Below are positions 43,199 through 52,562 of a stretch of DNA of 64,000 nt, piece by piece. A program made the position numbers and the translations under genes. Source of the stretch: Ornithodoros turicata (taxonomy: Eukaryota; Arthropoda; Arachnida; Ixodida; Argasidae); NCBI RefSeq assembly GCF_037126465.1, contig NC_088202.1:121782123-121846122 (forward strand). Reading direction: 5' to 3'. Numbering within the stretch: position 1 is the stretch's first letter; each line of letters begins with the position of its first letter. Below the pieces are notes generated by a model. It was not told where the DNA came from and ran no database searches. It worked only from the letters and a program-made list of their open reading frames with translations.

Positions 43199-44169
43199 AT
43201 GGCCTCAGGAGGTAAGCAACCCGTCCTCTCTTTCTCACATGTCGCACTCCTAGGGGATAGCTGTTACAAGTACATACACGAACACATCCCGCACGGAGAA
43301 CACGGACCAATCCAGAAGATGTGGGTTCGATCCCTACAGCTGGCTAACCTTTTCAGTGACTTTCATCTTTCATCGCTCACATACACTTCTCAAGCGGCGC
43401 AAGAATACGAGACATCATGACACACGTAACCGCCGCCCCACCGAACATCACGCACTTCATACTCCACGTAGGGACCAACGACATCGCACGCTCGACAGCA
43501 CAACATGTCATCCAGGAATTCGAAACACTAGTTTCCTTCATCACAAACAACAGACCAGGCGCTGAAATAGTACTGACAACGATACTTCCCCGAAGACAGA
43601 ACAAACACCGAACATACATATACCAGGACACATGGCTACACGAGTTCGACAGGAAGGCGCGAGCTGTCAACAACCACCTCATCCACATGCGTCAGGTACA
43701 CACCAACGTTATGGTTATCACACACGCAGCTTTCGAATACCACGCTGAAGCACATCTCGCTCGGGACGGCATCCACCCAAACCACGCAGGCGTACGAGCT
43801 ATGGCACACAACATCAAACACCTAATGGTCCATAGATGCCGTCCTGCACTGACAAACGCTCAAACACAACATCCTCAACCAGCTTACACTTCAAGTGCCA
43901 GCACCGCAAACACGCCAGAACACACGATGGCATCAAAGGGGACCACAGCGACCACTGCACCCACGCATACACACGCGGCAAACGACAACACTCCAAACAC
44001 AACCCGCACACACACAAAGTTCACGCAAACTGTGACACTGAAAACCACAAGCACGCAAACACAGACAGATGACATCCAGGAACACAGCGAGTCTCCCCAG
44101 CCACTGACCCCACAGCCACCGACCCCACAGACACGACGCACGCGCACATCACGCAGAAAACACCGTTGA
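43199..44169 (+). pseudogene. PLE ORF1, unit A, disrupted by a 68-bp SINE-like insertion
   Basis: The first 37 codons match ORF1 of the other units (with GDS intact). Then 68 extra bases (about 43309-43376) shift the frame and cause an early stop. The remaining 250 residues reopen from the ATG at 43417, keeping GTND and DGIH but not the GDS block. The normal TGA-CTA end is retained, in frame with ORF2. A full SGNH protein cannot be made from this unit. Confidence 0.88.
43309..43376 (+). mobile_element. 68-bp insertion with tRNA B-box-like motif
   Basis: Absent from all other units. Contains GGGTTCGATCCC, close to the pol III B box, followed by CTTTTCAGTGACTTTCATC, resembling a SINE tail region. 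No target duplication is evident. It may be a SINE scrap picked up by template switching during reverse transcription. Confidence 0.5.
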
Positions 44170-44190
44170 CTATCTAATCACCAGCCTACC

Positions 44191-46899
44191 ATGCAGTCAA
44201 CGAACTTTCTACGAATGCGAAAACTCATGGAGAAACGTAGCCGATACCTACATCATCTACGGATCTACACCTACCACCTGGCTCACAACACAGTACCTAA
44301 AGGCCTCACCCCTAAAACAGTTCCTGCATTAGGAAAACTGACACCTGAACTAGAGCTAGAGTGGGCATCAGCCCTTAACAACACAGCCCGTACGTTTCTT
44401 GAAATATTAAAGAAACAGTGCCACGCGCAACTCGCTACGATCCAAGCCCATATGAACAATATCAGTCTCACCGACGCGGAGGCAAACACTCTCGAACTAC
44501 ACATTCAACAACTCAACCGCGAGCTAGCTAACAAGGAACACTCAAAACTCGGAAAACCTAATTGCAACAACGACACGGATACCGGACGCACTAACACGAC
44601 ACACGCAGCAGCCGAACAAATCATTTCCAGCACCACAACCACAACTCTCCGCAACATCGCTGAGCCACCCCGAGAAAACGTTGACGCAAGCACCGTAATA
44701 GATATATCACGCTCACTAACCAGCGACGAACTACAAGTCCTCTCTAGGGGGTTAACATTCTGCCCTACACTCAATTCTGTTAACGAATACGAAATCCACA
44801 AAGACATATCAGACTTTGCGAGACGGCTACGCCTTAGAGAATTCTTCGCTCATACAACACAAGAAAACAACAACGACCTCCGACTACCATCAACCTGGAC
44901 ACCAAATCACGGCCGAGAACCCGCACTAGACCTGTACATTAAACAAGTAAGCAACGACATCCTTCGCGGTATTTCCCAAAGCTCGCGTGGTCACAACCTC
45001 ACTAAAACACAACGTGACATCATCAATGCGCTAGCTGACAGAGATGATATCATTATCAAGCCCGCAGATAAGGGTGGGAGTATCGTCATCTGGCCCACAG
45101 ATAAATATATCTCTGAAGCACATAGGCAACTCAACAATACGCAACACTACCTCAAACTGGACCATGACCCAACAAAGGAGTACACGGCGCTAATAACCCA
45201 TACCATACAGGACCTCCACGAACGAAAGCTCATCACACGTGATGACCTCAGATATCTCACCCCATCAAACACAGACGCAGGTCGTTTCTATTTACTGCCC
45301 AAAATCCACAAAGTACACGCCAACGAGCTCTATACGGCTGACATCCCCGGCAGGCCAATTGTATCTAATAACAACACACCAACAGAAAGACTCTCGAAAT
45401 TCCTGGACCACTATTTAAACCATATTCCGACAACACTGCCATCGCATGTACAAGACACACCCCACCTCCTCAGAATAATCAGAGATATAAACAACACTCG
45501 TACATTTGGTAGCGACACAATACTAGCCACGCTGGATGTGACATCACTGTATACTAACATCCCACACAACGACGGAATCACAGCCCTCTGCAATACCCTT
45601 TCTACTACAAACACCAGAAAAGACACGGAAACCATACTCGCTCTAATGGACTTGGTTCTTAAACTGAACTACTTCGAGTTCAATGGTGAATACTACCTAC
45701 AAGTACACGGTACAAGTATGGGCACACCTGTTGCACCCACATACGCAAATATCTTCATGGGGTTCCTAGAAAACAAAGTTCTCAGCGCCCTCTCATTAAA
45801 ACCCACGGTGTACCTTCGATACATCGATGATATACTGATAATATGGGAACACGGGGAACATGAATTTCAAAAGTTCGTAGATCTACTGAACACCGCGCAT
45901 AGCAACATAAAGTTCACATCACAACAGTCAACTCACTTAATTAACTTCCTCGACACCACGATATCACTAGACAACGGCAACCTCGTCACAACCCTGTACA
46001 AAAAGCCAACTGACAAACAACAATACCTTCACTTCAAGAGTCACCACCCGCGTCACTGTAAGGTTGGAATTCCTAATGGGCAGAGTGTAAGACTACGCAG
46101 AGTTTGTTCAAACGACACAGATTACGCTGAGAAGCTTGACGAACTCTGCAGTACACTTGCCCAAAGGGACTATCCAGACTCCCTCCTAACCGAATTCCGT
46201 CGCAAGGCACTCACACTCGATCGAAACGAGGTTCTGGAAAACCGAAAAAATCCCGACGCGTGCCAAATAAGCTTCATCACAAGATATTCCAACGCACTTC
46301 CAAACATCAAAGCCATTCTACAGAAGCACGAGCCCCTCCTCCAAAGCAGTGACCGACTTAACAACATATTCACAAATCCCATACAGGTGACATACCGACG
46401 CGCAAGAAACCTGGCAGACTCCTTGGTCAATGCCAAAATAAGCAAAACGAGCGCCCCGTACACGGGAACACGACCCTGCAACCTCCCGCGCTGCAAAACA
46501 TGCAAGCACGTTCAACACGCTAACTCCATCAAAAGCACTGCGAGCAATTACACCCACCCCGTTAACCACGCATTCACATGCACAAGCTCCAATGTTATAT
46601 ACTGCATTGAATGCGGCGACTGCTCTATGCAATACATTGGTGAAACCGGCCAACAAATGAACAACCGCCTTACCGGACACAGAACCGACACGTCCAACAA
46701 ACTCCCCAAAGCAGTCGCCGAACACTTTAACGTTCCTGGTCACAATTTTGACAACATTAAACTATATATTCTAGAAACCGGGTTTAGATCCACACGTGAC
46801 AGACGTGATAGGGAGTCTTATCTCATATACAAGTTCAACGCTCTTCACCCGTCCGGTATCAACAAATCACAAGGCACCCTAGAAACACTTCACAAATAA
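44191..46899 (+). CDS. PLE ORF2, unit A: RT with GIY-YIG endonuclease, 902 aa
   Basis: Intact. It differs from unit B by Arg to His at residue 21 (HHLRI versus RHLRI) and by a synonymous third-base change at 45312 (AAA versus AAG). All RT and endonuclease motifs are present. AATAAA overlaps the TAA stop. Confidence 0.95.
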   Translation: MQSTNFLRMRKLMEKRSRYLHHLRIYTYHLAHNTVPKGLTPKTVPALGKLTPELELEWASALNNTARTFLEILKKQCHAQLATIQAHMNNISLTDAEANTLELHIQQLNRELANKEHSKLGKPNCNNDTDTGRTNTTHAAAEQIISSTTTTTLRNIAEPPRENVDASTVIDISRSLTSDELQVLSRGLTFCPTLNSVNEYEIHKDISDFARRLRLREFFAHTTQENNNDLRLPSTWTPNHGREPALDLYIKQVSNDILRGISQSSRGHNLTKTQRDIINALADRDDIIIKPADKGGSIVIWPTDKYISEAHRQLNNTQHYLKLDHDPTKEYTALITHTIQDLHERKLITRDDLRYLTPSNTDAGRFYLLPKIHKVHANELYTADIPGRPIVSNNNTPTERLSKFLDHYLNHIPTTLPSHVQDTPHLLRIIRDINNTRTFGSDTILATLDVTSLYTNIPHNDGITALCNTLSTTNTRKDTETILALMDLVLKLNYFEFNGEYYLQVHGTSMGTPVAPTYANIFMGFLENKVLSALSLKPTVYLRYIDDILIIWEHGEHEFQKFVDLLNTAHSNIKFTSQQSTHLINFLDTTISLDNGNLVTTLYKKPTDKQQYLHFKSHHPRHCKVGIPNGQSVRLRRVCSNDTDYAEKLDELCSTLAQRDYPDSLLTEFRRKALTLDRNEVLENRKNPDACQISFITRYSNALPNIKAILQKHEPLLQSSDRLNNIFTNPIQVTYRRARNLADSLVNAKISKTSAPYTGTRPCNLPRCKTCKHVQHANSIKSTASNYTHPVNHAFTCTSSNVIYCIECGDCSMQYIGETGQQMNNRLTGHRTDTSNKLPKAVAEHFNVPGHNFDNIKLYILETGFRSTRDRRDRESYLIYKFNALHPSGINKSQGTLETLHK

Positions 46900-47321
46900 A
46901 ATATGCTTTTCCCATCTACCTCCATTATCATCTGTTATGTTCTGCATGGCCACTACTTTCTGCTCTCTTTATTGCATGCCACAACTTTGTATTACAAATA
47001 TATATTTAAAAAAAAAAAAATTTGCTCGTTCTGGAATTTTCCCCACGTAACCACTAACCTCCTTATCTTTCGCTATGCTTGCGAATTCTTGTCTGTTGTC
47101 CCGTTTCGTCCACGTGTTCGTGAACCTTCCATTTTTCTGCAACCGGTCTGTAGCCTAGATCACTACGTTCACATAATCCCCTCCACACTCTAACAAAGCA
47201 GCCATTCACTCCCGCCGTAAAAACCCGTAGGGACCTTTCTTCCCTCCGGGCTGTTGACCCACAATTCGCATGAACCTTTAAACACGTCACACCTAACCCT
47301 TTAAATACCATGCCAATGATG

Positions 47322-47378
47322 AGGACGGTGCCCAGAAGAAGAACAGTCTCTGTTCGAAATATCGGCGGCTTCTGTCCT
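47322..47378 (+). ncRNA. Hammerhead-ribozyme-like motif 4 (unit B), reference description
   Basis: The fold has an outer stem I, AGGAC with GTCCT (47322-47326/47374-47378), an internal loop, then an inner stem I, GCC/GGC. The core CAGAAGA (hammerhead consensus CUGANGA) is followed by one extra A, a perfect 6-bp stem II GAACAG-TCT-CTGTTC, GAAA, then TATC, a minimal self-complementary stem III. Cleavage would fall after C at 47363. The internal loop in stem I could contact loop II, as in natural hammerheads. The core U at position 4 is A in every copy in the block, which should strongly reduce activity. Confidence 0.6.
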
Positions 47379-47451
47379 GAGGCAACTCCCTTCCTACATC
47401 TCTACCGGTTCGCTGGATTTCTACCCATCTACGTTCGCTACTGACGATCCG

Positions 47452-48354
47452 ATGGCCTCAGGAGGTAAGCAACCCGTCCTCTCTTTCTCACATGTCGCAC
47501 TCCTAGGGGATAGCTGTTACAAGTACATACACGAACACATCCCGCACGGAGAACACGGACCTCACATACACTTCTCAAGCGGCGCAAGAATACGAGACAT
47601 CATGACACACGTAACCGCCGCCCCACCGAACATCACGCACTTCATACTCCACGTAGGGACCAACGACATCGCACGCTCGACAGCACAACATGTCATCCAG
47701 GAATTCGAAACACTAGTTTCCTTCATCACAAACAACAGACCAGGCGCTGAAATAGTACTGACAACGATACTTCCCCGAAGACAGAACAAACACCGAACAT
47801 ACATATACCAGGACACATGGCTACACGAGTTCGACAGGAAGGCGCGAGCTGTCAACAACCACCTCATCCACATGCGTCAGGTACACACCAACGTTATGGT
47901 TATCACACACGCAGCTTTCGAATACCACGCTGAAGCACATCTCGCTCGGGACGGCATCCACCCAAACCACGCAGGCGTACGAGCTATGGCACACAACATC
48001 AAACACCTAATGGTCCATAGATGCCGTCCTGCACTGACAAACGCTCAAACACAACATCCTCAACCAGCTTACACTTCAAGTGCCAGCACCGCAAACACGC
48101 CAGAACACACGATGGCATCAAAGGGGACCACAACGACCACTGCACCCACGCATACACACGCGGCAAACGACAACACTCCAAACACAACCCGCACACACAC
48201 AAAGTTCACGCAAACTGTGACACGGAAAACCACAAGCACGCAAACACAGACAGATGACATCCAGGAACACAGCGAGTCTCCCCAGCCACTGACCCCACAG
48301 CCACCGACCCCACAGACACGACGCACGCGCACATCACGCAGAAAACACCGTTGA
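47452..48354 (+). CDS. PLE ORF1, unit B: SGNH/GDSL-type hydrolase, 300 aa
   Basis: Residues 10-190 have the four SGNH blocks: LLGDS at 17-21 (nucleophile Ser21), Gly44 in FSSGARI, GTND at 69-72 (Asn71), and DGIHPN at 167-172 (Asp167, His170). SGNH hydrolases cleave ester bonds, and related esterase domains are known in ORF1 of CR1/L2-type LINEs. The tail (190-300) is Thr/His/Gln/Pro-rich and ends in a basic TRRTRTSRRKHR segment, possibly for nucleic-acid binding. No signal peptide is seen. The ATG has a favourable context (CCGATGG). The stop TGA is followed by CTA and six more sense codons before the ORF2 ATG, all in one frame, suggesting readthrough. Substrate unknown. Confidence 0.85.
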   Translation: MASGGKQPVLSFSHVALLGDSCYKYIHEHIPHGEHGPHIHFSSGARIRDIMTHVTAAPPNITHFILHVGTNDIARSTAQHVIQEFETLVSFITNNRPGAEIVLTTILPRRQNKHRTYIYQDTWLHEFDRKARAVNNHLIHMRQVHTNVMVITHAAFEYHAEAHLARDGIHPNHAGVRAMAHNIKHLMVHRCRPALTNAQTQHPQPAYTSSASTANTPEHTMASKGTTTTTAPTHTHAANDNTPNTTRTHTKFTQTVTRKTTSTQTQTDDIQEHSESPQPLTPQPPTPQTRRTRTSRRKHR

Positions 48355-48375
48355 CTATCTAATCACCAGCCTACC
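48352..48375 (+). promoter_or_regulatory. Predicted UGA-CUA stop-codon readthrough site between ORF1 and ORF2
   Basis: TGA CTA TCT AAT CAC CAG CCT ACC precedes the ORF2 ATG with no other in-frame stop. UGA followed by CUA is the best-known leaky termination context. The same eight codons occur in all five ORF1-ORF2 junctions (units M, A, B, C, D). Confidence 0.6.
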
Positions 48376-51084
48376 ATGCAGTCAACGAACTTTCTACGAA
48401 TGCGAAAACTCATGGAGAAACGTAGCCGATACCTACGTCATCTACGGATCTACACCTACCACCTGGCTCACAACACAGTACCTAAAGGCCTCACCCCTAA
48501 AACAGTTCCTGCATTAGGAAAACTGACACCTGAACTAGAGCTAGAGTGGGCATCAGCCCTTAACAACACAGCCCGTACGTTTCTTGAAATATTAAAGAAA
48601 CAGTGCCACGCGCAACTCGCTACGATCCAAGCCCATATGAACAATATCAGTCTCACCGACGCGGAGGCAAACACTCTCGAACTACACATTCAACAACTCA
48701 ACCGCGAGCTAGCTAACAAGGAACACTCAAAACTCGGAAAACCTAATTGCAACAACGACACGGATACCGGACGCACTAACACGACACACGCAGCAGCCGA
48801 ACAAATCATTTCCAGCACCACAACCACAACTCTCCGCAACATCGCTGAGCCACCCCGAGAAAACGTTGACGCAAGCACCGTAATAGATATATCACGCTCA
48901 CTAACCAGCGACGAACTACAAGTCCTCTCTAGGGGGTTAACATTCTGCCCTACACTCAATTCTGTTAACGAATACGAAATCCACAAAGACATATCAGACT
49001 TTGCGAGACGGCTACGCCTTAGAGAATTCTTCGCTCATACAACACAAGAAAACAACAACGACCTCCGACTACCATCAACCTGGACACCAAATCACGGCCG
49101 AGAACCCGCACTAGACCTGTACATTAAACAAGTAAGCAACGACATCCTTCGCGGTATTTCCCAAAGCTCGCGTGGTCACAACCTCACTAAAACACAACGT
49201 GACATCATCAATGCGCTAGCTGACAGAGATGATATCATTATCAAGCCCGCAGATAAGGGTGGGAGTATCGTCATCTGGCCCACAGATAAATATATCTCTG
49301 AAGCACATAGGCAACTCAACAATACGCAACACTACCTCAAACTGGACCATGACCCAACAAAGGAGTACACGGCGCTAATAACCCATACCATACAGGACCT
49401 CCACGAACGAAAGCTCATCACACGTGATGACCTCAGATATCTCACCCCATCAAACACAGACGCAGGTCGTTTCTATTTACTGCCCAAAATCCACAAGGTA
49501 CACGCCAACGAGCTCTATACGGCTGACATCCCCGGCAGGCCAATTGTATCTAATAACAACACACCAACAGAAAGACTCTCGAAATTCCTGGACCACTATT
49601 TAAACCATATTCCGACAACACTGCCATCGCATGTACAAGACACACCCCACCTCCTCAGAATAATCAGAGATATAAACAACACTCGTACATTTGGTAGCGA
49701 CACAATACTAGCCACGCTGGATGTGACATCACTGTATACTAACATCCCACACAACGACGGAATCACAGCCCTCTGCAATACCCTTTCTACTACAAACACC
49801 AGAAAAGACACGGAAACCATACTCGCTCTAATGGACTTGGTTCTTAAACTGAACTACTTCGAGTTCAATGGTGAATACTACCTACAAGTACACGGTACAA
49901 GTATGGGCACACCTGTTGCACCCACATACGCAAATATCTTCATGGGGTTCCTAGAAAACAAAGTTCTCAGCGCCCTCTCATTAAAACCCACGGTGTACCT
50001 TCGATACATCGATGATATACTGATAATATGGGAACACGGGGAACATGAATTTCAAAAGTTCGTAGATCTACTGAACACCGCGCATAGCAACATAAAGTTC
50101 ACATCACAACAGTCAACTCACTTAATTAACTTCCTCGACACCACGATATCACTAGACAACGGCAACCTCGTCACAACCCTGTACAAAAAGCCAACTGACA
50201 AACAACAATACCTTCACTTCAAGAGTCACCACCCGCGTCACTGTAAGGTTGGAATTCCTAATGGGCAGAGTGTAAGACTACGCAGAGTTTGTTCAAACGA
50301 CACAGATTACGCTGAGAAGCTTGACGAACTCTGCAGTACACTTGCCCAAAGGGACTATCCAGACTCCCTCCTAACCGAATTCCGTCGCAAGGCACTCACA
50401 CTCGATCGAAACGAGGTTCTGGAAAACCGAAAAAATCCCGACGCGTGCCAAATAAGCTTCATCACAAGATATTCCAACGCACTTCCAAACATCAAAGCCA
50501 TTCTACAGAAGCACGAGCCCCTCCTCCAAAGCAGTGACCGACTTAACAACATATTCACAAATCCCATACAGGTGACATACCGACGCGCAAGAAACCTGGC
50601 AGACTCCTTGGTCAATGCCAAAATAAGCAAAACGAGCGCCCCGTACACGGGAACACGACCCTGCAACCTCCCGCGCTGCAAAACATGCAAGCACGTTCAA
50701 CACGCTAACTCCATCAAAAGCACTGCGAGCAATTACACCCACCCCGTTAACCACGCATTCACATGCACAAGCTCCAATGTTATATACTGCATTGAATGCG
50801 GCGACTGCTCTATGCAATACATTGGTGAAACCGGCCAACAAATGAACAACCGCCTTACCGGACACAGAACCGACACGTCCAACAAACTCCCCAAAGCAGT
50901 CGCCGAACACTTTAACGTTCCTGGTCACAATTTTGACAACATTAAACTATATATTCTAGAAACCGGGTTTAGATCCACACGTGACAGACGTGATAGGGAG
51001 TCTTATCTCATATACAAGTTCAACGCTCTTCACCCGTCCGGTATCAACAAATCACAAGGCACCCTAGAAACACTTCACAAATAA
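48376..51084 (+). CDS. PLE ORF2, unit B: reverse transcriptase with GIY-YIG endonuclease, 902 aa
   Basis: Domains in order: an N-terminal region (1-285) with a short coiled-coil-like stretch near 95-120; PADKGGSIVIW (291-301) and LLPKIHK (368-374), typical of Penelope RTs; motif A LDVTSLYTNIPH (448-459); motif B GTSMGTPVAPTYAN (507-520); motif C YIDD (544-547); NFLDTTIS (585-592); a Cys/His linker CNLPRCKTCKHVQH (763-776); and GIY-YIG endonuclease from IYCI (803-806) through QYIGET (814-819), Arg826, His845 and Glu875. The endonuclease nicks target DNA and the RT copies RNA from the nick. Residue 21 is Arg, where other units have His. Confidence 0.95.
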   Translation: MQSTNFLRMRKLMEKRSRYLRHLRIYTYHLAHNTVPKGLTPKTVPALGKLTPELELEWASALNNTARTFLEILKKQCHAQLATIQAHMNNISLTDAEANTLELHIQQLNRELANKEHSKLGKPNCNNDTDTGRTNTTHAAAEQIISSTTTTTLRNIAEPPRENVDASTVIDISRSLTSDELQVLSRGLTFCPTLNSVNEYEIHKDISDFARRLRLREFFAHTTQENNNDLRLPSTWTPNHGREPALDLYIKQVSNDILRGISQSSRGHNLTKTQRDIINALADRDDIIIKPADKGGSIVIWPTDKYISEAHRQLNNTQHYLKLDHDPTKEYTALITHTIQDLHERKLITRDDLRYLTPSNTDAGRFYLLPKIHKVHANELYTADIPGRPIVSNNNTPTERLSKFLDHYLNHIPTTLPSHVQDTPHLLRIIRDINNTRTFGSDTILATLDVTSLYTNIPHNDGITALCNTLSTTNTRKDTETILALMDLVLKLNYFEFNGEYYLQVHGTSMGTPVAPTYANIFMGFLENKVLSALSLKPTVYLRYIDDILIIWEHGEHEFQKFVDLLNTAHSNIKFTSQQSTHLINFLDTTISLDNGNLVTTLYKKPTDKQQYLHFKSHHPRHCKVGIPNGQSVRLRRVCSNDTDYAEKLDELCSTLAQRDYPDSLLTEFRRKALTLDRNEVLENRKNPDACQISFITRYSNALPNIKAILQKHEPLLQSSDRLNNIFTNPIQVTYRRARNLADSLVNAKISKTSAPYTGTRPCNLPRCKTCKHVQHANSIKSTASNYTHPVNHAFTCTSSNVIYCIECGDCSMQYIGETGQQMNNRLTGHRTDTSNKLPKAVAEHFNVPGHNFDNIKLYILETGFRSTRDRRDRESYLIYKFNALHPSGINKSQGTLETLHK

Positions 51085-51508
51085 AATATGCTTTTCCCAT
51101 CTACCTCCATTATCATCTGTTATGTTCTGCATGGCCACTACTTTCTGCTCTCTTTATTGCATGCCACAACTTTGTATTACAAATATATATTTAAAAAAAA
51201 AAAAAAATTTGCTTGTTCTGGAATTTTCCCCACGTAACCACTAACCTCCTTATCTTTCGCTATGCTTGCGAATTCTTGTCTGTTGTCCCGTTTCGTCCAC
51301 GTGTTCGTGAACCTTCCATTTTTCTGCAACCGGTCTGTAGCCTAGATCACTACGTTCACATAATCCCCTCCACACTCTAACAAAGCAGCCATTCACTCCC
51401 GCCGTAAAAACCCGTAGGGACCTTTCTTCCCTCCGGGCTGTTGACCCACAATTCGCATGAACCTTTAAACACGTCACACCTAACCCTTTAAATACCATGC
51501 CAATGATG

Positions 51509-51565
51509 AGGACGGTGCCCAGAAGAAGAACAGTCTCTGTTCGAAATATCGGCGGCTTCTGTCCT
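51509..51565 (+). ncRNA. Hammerhead-like motif 5 (unit C)
   Basis: Same 57-nt motif as at 47322-47378; predicted cleavage after 51550. Confidence 0.55.
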
Positions 51566-51638
51566 GAGGCAACTCCCTTCCTACATCTCTACCGGTTCGC
51601 TGGATTTCTACCCATCTACGTTCGCTACTGACGATCCG

Positions 51639-52541
51639 ATGGCCTCAGGAGGTAAGCAACCCGTCCTCTCTTTCTCACATGTCGCACTCCTAGGGGATAG
51701 CTGTTACAAGTACATACACGAACACATCCCGCACGGAGAACACGGACCTCACATACACTTCTCAAGCGGCGCAAGAATACGAGACATCATGACACACGTA
51801 ACCGCCGCCCCACCGAACATCACGCACTTCATACTCCACGTAGGGACCAACGACATCGCACGCTCGACAGCACAACATGTCATCCAGGAATTCGAAACAC
51901 TAGTTTCCTTCATCACAAACAACAGACCAGGCGCTGAAATAGTACTGACAACGATACTTCCCCGAAGACAGAACAAACACCGAACATACATATACCAGGA
52001 CACATGGCTACACGAGTTCGACAGGAAGGCGCGAGCTGTCAACAACCACCTCATCCACATGCGTCAGGTACACACCAACGTTATGGTTATCACACACGCA
52101 GCTTTCGAATACCACGCTGAAGCACATCTCGCTCGGGACGGCATCCACCCAAACCACGCAGGCGTACGAGCTATGGCACACAACATCAAACACCTAATGG
52201 TCCATAGATGCCGTCCTGCACTGACAAACGCTCAAACACAACATCCTCAACCAGCTTACACTTCAAGTGCCAGCACCGCAAACACGCCAGAACACACGAT
52301 GGCATCAAAGGGGACCACAACGACCACTGCACCCACGCATACACACGCGGCAAACGACAACACTCCAAACACAACCCGCACACACACAAAGTTCACGCAA
52401 ACTGTGACACGGAAAACCACAAGCACGCAAACACAGACAGATGACATCCAGGAACACAGCGAGTCTCCCCAGCCACTGACCCCACAGCCACCGACCCCAC
52501 AGACACGACGCACGCGCACATCACGCAGAAAACACCGTTGA
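51639..52541 (+). CDS. PLE ORF1, unit C: SGNH-type hydrolase, 300 aa
   Basis: Identical protein to unit B. All catalytic blocks are intact, and the TGA-CTA junction with ORF2 is preserved. Confidence 0.85.
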   Translation: MASGGKQPVLSFSHVALLGDSCYKYIHEHIPHGEHGPHIHFSSGARIRDIMTHVTAAPPNITHFILHVGTNDIARSTAQHVIQEFETLVSFITNNRPGAEIVLTTILPRRQNKHRTYIYQDTWLHEFDRKARAVNNHLIHMRQVHTNVMVITHAAFEYHAEAHLARDGIHPNHAGVRAMAHNIKHLMVHRCRPALTNAQTQHPQPAYTSSASTANTPEHTMASKGTTTTTAPTHTHAANDNTPNTTRTHTKFTQTVTRKTTSTQTQTDDIQEHSESPQPLTPQPPTPQTRRTRTSRRKHR

Positions 52542-52562
52542 CTATCTAATCACCAGCCTACC

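Larger units (their letters stand above)
42770..47020 (+). mobile_element. PLE unit A (plus strand, first of tandem, 4251 bp)
   Basis: Starts at TGCTCGTTCTGG, almost exactly the base where internal units begin after their A tract, so the 5' end looks complete. It is 68 bp longer than its siblings because of an insertion in ORF1. Ends with 13 A (47008-47020). Confidence 0.93.
47021..51207 (+). mobile_element. PLE unit B (plus strand, 4187 bp)
   Basis: Complete unit: pseudo-LTR 47021-47451, ORF1, ORF2, 3' UTR and 15-nt A tract (51193-51207). A TATA-like TTTAAATA lies at 47300-47307, and a 44-codon upstream frame (47310-47444) overlaps the hammerhead-like motif. Confidence 0.95.

Noticed and set aside
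47063..47311. 82-codon antisense frame in every pseudo-LTR
   Set aside because: Identical because the DNA is repeated. No domain, and it lies opposite to the direction of PLE transcription.
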